5,255 nt of DNA from UMGS1532 sp045542355 (GTDB lineage: Bacteria; Bacillota; Clostridia; Oscillospirales; Acutalibacteraceae), in the NCBI GenBank assembly GCA_045542355.1, contig JAZQKX010000026.1, positions 1-5,255 of the forward strand, in the 5' to 3' direction. Shown here piece after piece: positions 3,996 through 5,255 of the stretch. The first letter of the stretch is position 1, and each line of letters starts with the position of its first letter. The position numbers were made by a program, and so were the translations under genes. The notes beneath the pieces were generated by a model that was not told the DNA's origin, did not search any database, and saw only the letters and a program-made list of their open reading frames with translations.

Positions 3996-5000
3996 ATGAG
4001 AGTTGCTATATATGGTGCCGGCTCATTGGGTACAATACTCGGGGCTTACATAAGCCGAGCCGGAGTGGATATTGAGTTGATTAACCGTAATAAGGCGCAC
4101 GTCGAGGCGTTGAACAAAAATGGAGCGCAGATTACAGGAACGGTGCAGTTCTCTCAGCCTGTGGCGGCGTACACTCCCGATGCTATGAGCGGGGTGTATG
4201 ATGTGCTGTTTCTTATGACCAAACAGCAACACAATGCCGAGGTGGTGCAGATGCTGAAGGGGTATCTAGCTCCTGACGGTGTGCTTGTGACGTTTCAGAA
4301 TGGTCTGCCCGAGATGCAGATTTCTGAGATTTTGGGAGAGGAACGTGTGCTTGGCTGTACTGTGGCTTGGGGTGCAACGCTGCAAGCGCCCGGTGTTTGC
4401 GAACTGACAAGCAGCCCCGACGCTTTGTCATTCTCGTTAGGGGCAATCTCGGATAAACGTAGCGGGTATTTTAATAAGGTCAAGGAGTTGCTTGAACTTA
4501 TGGGAACTGTTGATGTTGAGGAGAACTTCATTGGCACGCGCTGGAGTAAGCTGCTTATAAACGCGGCGTTCTCGGGAATGAGCGCGGTGCTTGGCTGTAC
4601 ATTCGGCGAGGCTGCGAAACCACGTGAGTCGCGTCGCGTTGTGCAGGCGTTGATAAAGGAGTGCATAGACGTGTGTGCAACAGGCGGAATACGTATAGAA
4701 CCGGTACAAGGTAAGGATATTGTAAAGCTGCTTAATTATAATAATTCGTTTAAACGTGCATTTTCGTTCTTTATTATTCCTATCGCAATACGCAAGCACG
4801 CTCGTCTGAAGGCAAGTATGCTGCAGGACCTTGAGAAGGGTAAACTTACCGAGGTTGACGCTATAAACGGTGCTGTGTCGGATTATGGTCGCAAGGTGGG
4901 CTGCCCGACACCGATGAACGACCGTGTGGTTGAGATTATCCACCGTATAGAGCGTGGGGAATTGTCGCCAAGCTTCGACAATCTGCGTCTCTTCAAGTAA
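3996..5000 (+). CDS. ketopantoate reductase family protein (PanE/ApbA)
   Basis: The gene encodes 334 residues, full length for the family. The enzyme type reduces 2-dehydropantoate to pantoate with NADPH in pantothenate/CoA synthesis. The N-terminal Rossmann fold begins at residue 1 with the dinucleotide-binding loop GAGSLGT (7-13) and a strand ending in LINRN. TKQQHN (75-80) is at the position of the family's conserved Lys/Gln segment, and QNGLP (101-105) is the characteristic NG motif. The helical C-terminal domain has RWSKLLINAAFS, with K185 as the expected catalytic lysine and N189, then SMLQDLEKGKLTEVDAING, with S274 and E286 matching substrate-binding Ser/Glu. All key residues appear intact. 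Many Bacteroidales carry several paralogues, so the exact substrate is not certain and I give no symbol. No clear TAnnTTTG lies in the 89-bp leader, so it may be co-transcribed with the YdeI-family gene. Confidence 0.9.
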   Translation: MRVAIYGAGSLGTILGAYISRAGVDIELINRNKAHVEALNKNGAQITGTVQFSQPVAAYTPDAMSGVYDVLFLMTKQQHNAEVVQMLKGYLAPDGVLVTFQNGLPEMQISEILGEERVLGCTVAWGATLQAPGVCELTSSPDALSFSLGAISDKRSGYFNKVKELLELMGTVDVEENFIGTRWSKLLINAAFSGMSAVLGCTFGEAAKPRESRRVVQALIKECIDVCATGGIRIEPVQGKDIVKLLNYNNSFKRAFSFFIIPIAIRKHARLKASMLQDLEKGKLTEVDAINGAVSDYGRKVGCPTPMNDRVVEIIHRIERGELSPSFDNLRLFK

Positions 5001-5094
5001 ATGGAAGTGTTTCCTGTTTTGAGGTAAACCTCGAAGATTTTCTGCACTCGCTGTGAAAAATATTAAAGCAAGCTTTATATTTCTCGCTCGTTTG

Positions 5095-5113
5095 TATCTT
5101 TGAGATAAATCTC
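5095..5113 (+). promoter_or_regulatory. promoter-like box plus dyad in repeat copy 1
   Basis: TATCTTTG (5095-5102) matches TAnnTTTG, and its last G begins the dyad GAGAT-AA-ATCTC (5102-5113), which would cover the predicted start site near 5109. No TTTG lies at standard spacing upstream. The -7 box and dyad recur at 5177-5195. Confidence 0.4.
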
Positions 5114-5176
5114 TAATATTTTTCTGCACTCGCTGTGAAAAATATTAAAGCAAGCTTTATATTTCTCGCTCGTTTG

Positions 5177-5195
5177 TATCTTTGAGATAAATCTC
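5177..5195 (+). promoter_or_regulatory. promoter-like box plus dyad in repeat copy 2
   Basis: TATCTTTG (5177-5184) and GAGATAAATCTC (5184-5195) repeat the arrangement of copy 1 exactly, 82 bp downstream. If functional, the array would be a series of identical plus-strand promoters facing the next gene beyond the window. Confidence 0.4.
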
Positions 5196-5255
5196 TAAGA
5201 TTTTCTTCACTCGCTGTGAAAAATATTAAAGCAAGCTTTATATTTCTCGCTCGTT

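Larger units (their letters stand above)
5021..5255. repeat. 81-82-bp non-coding tandem repeat, continues past the window
   Basis: A partial first copy (5021-5045) is followed by full copies at 5046-5127 (82 bp) and 5128-5208 (81 bp), and a copy cut by the window end (5209-5255). A unit runs from ACTCGCTGTGAAAAATATT through the palindromic TAAAGC-AA-GCTTTA, TTTCTCGCTCGTTTG, TATCTTTG and the dyad GAGATAAATCTC to a GATTTTCTGC-type junction. The period is not a multiple of three and varies by one base, so the repeat is not coding. Copies are nearly identical apart from the dyad of the first copy and the junctions. It begins about 20 bp after the ketopantoate reductase stop. Confidence 0.92.

Noticed and set aside
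4023..4666. Three shorter minus-strand open frames
   Set aside because: All are shadows of the ketopantoate reductase-family gene in its GC-richer part, without motifs.
5021..5040. Terminator after the ketopantoate reductase-family gene
   Set aside because: GAGG-TAAA-CCTC is only a 4-bp stem followed by GAAGATTTT; it is better explained as the first dyad of the tandem repeat.
4437..5129. Minus-strand 230-residue open frame
   Set aside because: It is antisense to the well-supported ketopantoate reductase-family gene and runs into non-coding tandem repeats; it contains no recognisable domain.

Overview
The window looks like chromosomal DNA of a member of the order Bacteroidales (Bacteroides/Prevotella/Muribaculaceae-like). 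Several gene starts are preceded by the Bacteroidetes sigma factor signature TAnnTTTG (once with a perfectly spaced upstream TTTG), Shine-Dalgarno sequences are not evident, and the tRNA genes do not encode their 3' CCA. No organism-specific marker narrows this further.

Layout. (1) Positions 1-71 may hold the last codons of an upstream gene. (2) Positions 62-865 are a tRNA locus on the plus strand: tRNA-Gly(GCC), tRNA-Leu(CAG), tRNA-Leu(GAG), then four tandem 96-97-nt units, then a second identical intact tRNA-Gly(GCC) and a strong intrinsic terminator. Each unit carries exactly the first 36 nt of the same tRNA-Gly, cut immediately after the anticodon and joined to a 60-61-nt non-tRNA tail. 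This array of tRNA 5' halves is the most unusual thing in the window. (3) Positions 962-1815 are an AraC-family transcriptional regulator with a textbook Bacteroidetes promoter so close to the start codon that the mRNA may be leaderless. (4) Positions 1824-3251, minus strand, are a three-gene operon: a small outer-membrane beta-barrel protein with a signal peptide, a short protein made of 11-residue repeats, and a 135-residue protein of unknown function. The 11-residue-repeat gene has an in-frame TAG; beyond it the frame stays open for 34 codons and closes with a TGA that overlaps the next ATG (ATGA). The TAG therefore looks like a recent nonsense mutation, a recoded codon or a sequence error. 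(5) Positions 3252-3564 are a divergent intergenic region with inverted repeats and a recurring GACCAA motif. (6) Positions 3565-3906 encode a short YdeI/OmpD-associated-family protein lacking the usual C-terminal half, and 3996-5000 a ketopantoate reductase (PanE/ApbA) family protein. (7) Positions 5021-5255 are a non-coding 81-82-bp tandem repeat running off the window end; complete units carry a TATCTTTG promoter-like box overlapping a dyad that shows compensatory base changes.

How the parts relate: the tRNA locus is one transcription unit ended by its own terminator. The AraC regulator is convergent with the envelope operon and shares a GACCAA-type motif with the region upstream of that operon, so local regulation is possible but unproven. 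The two metabolic-type genes at the right are co-directional, with an 89-bp gap.
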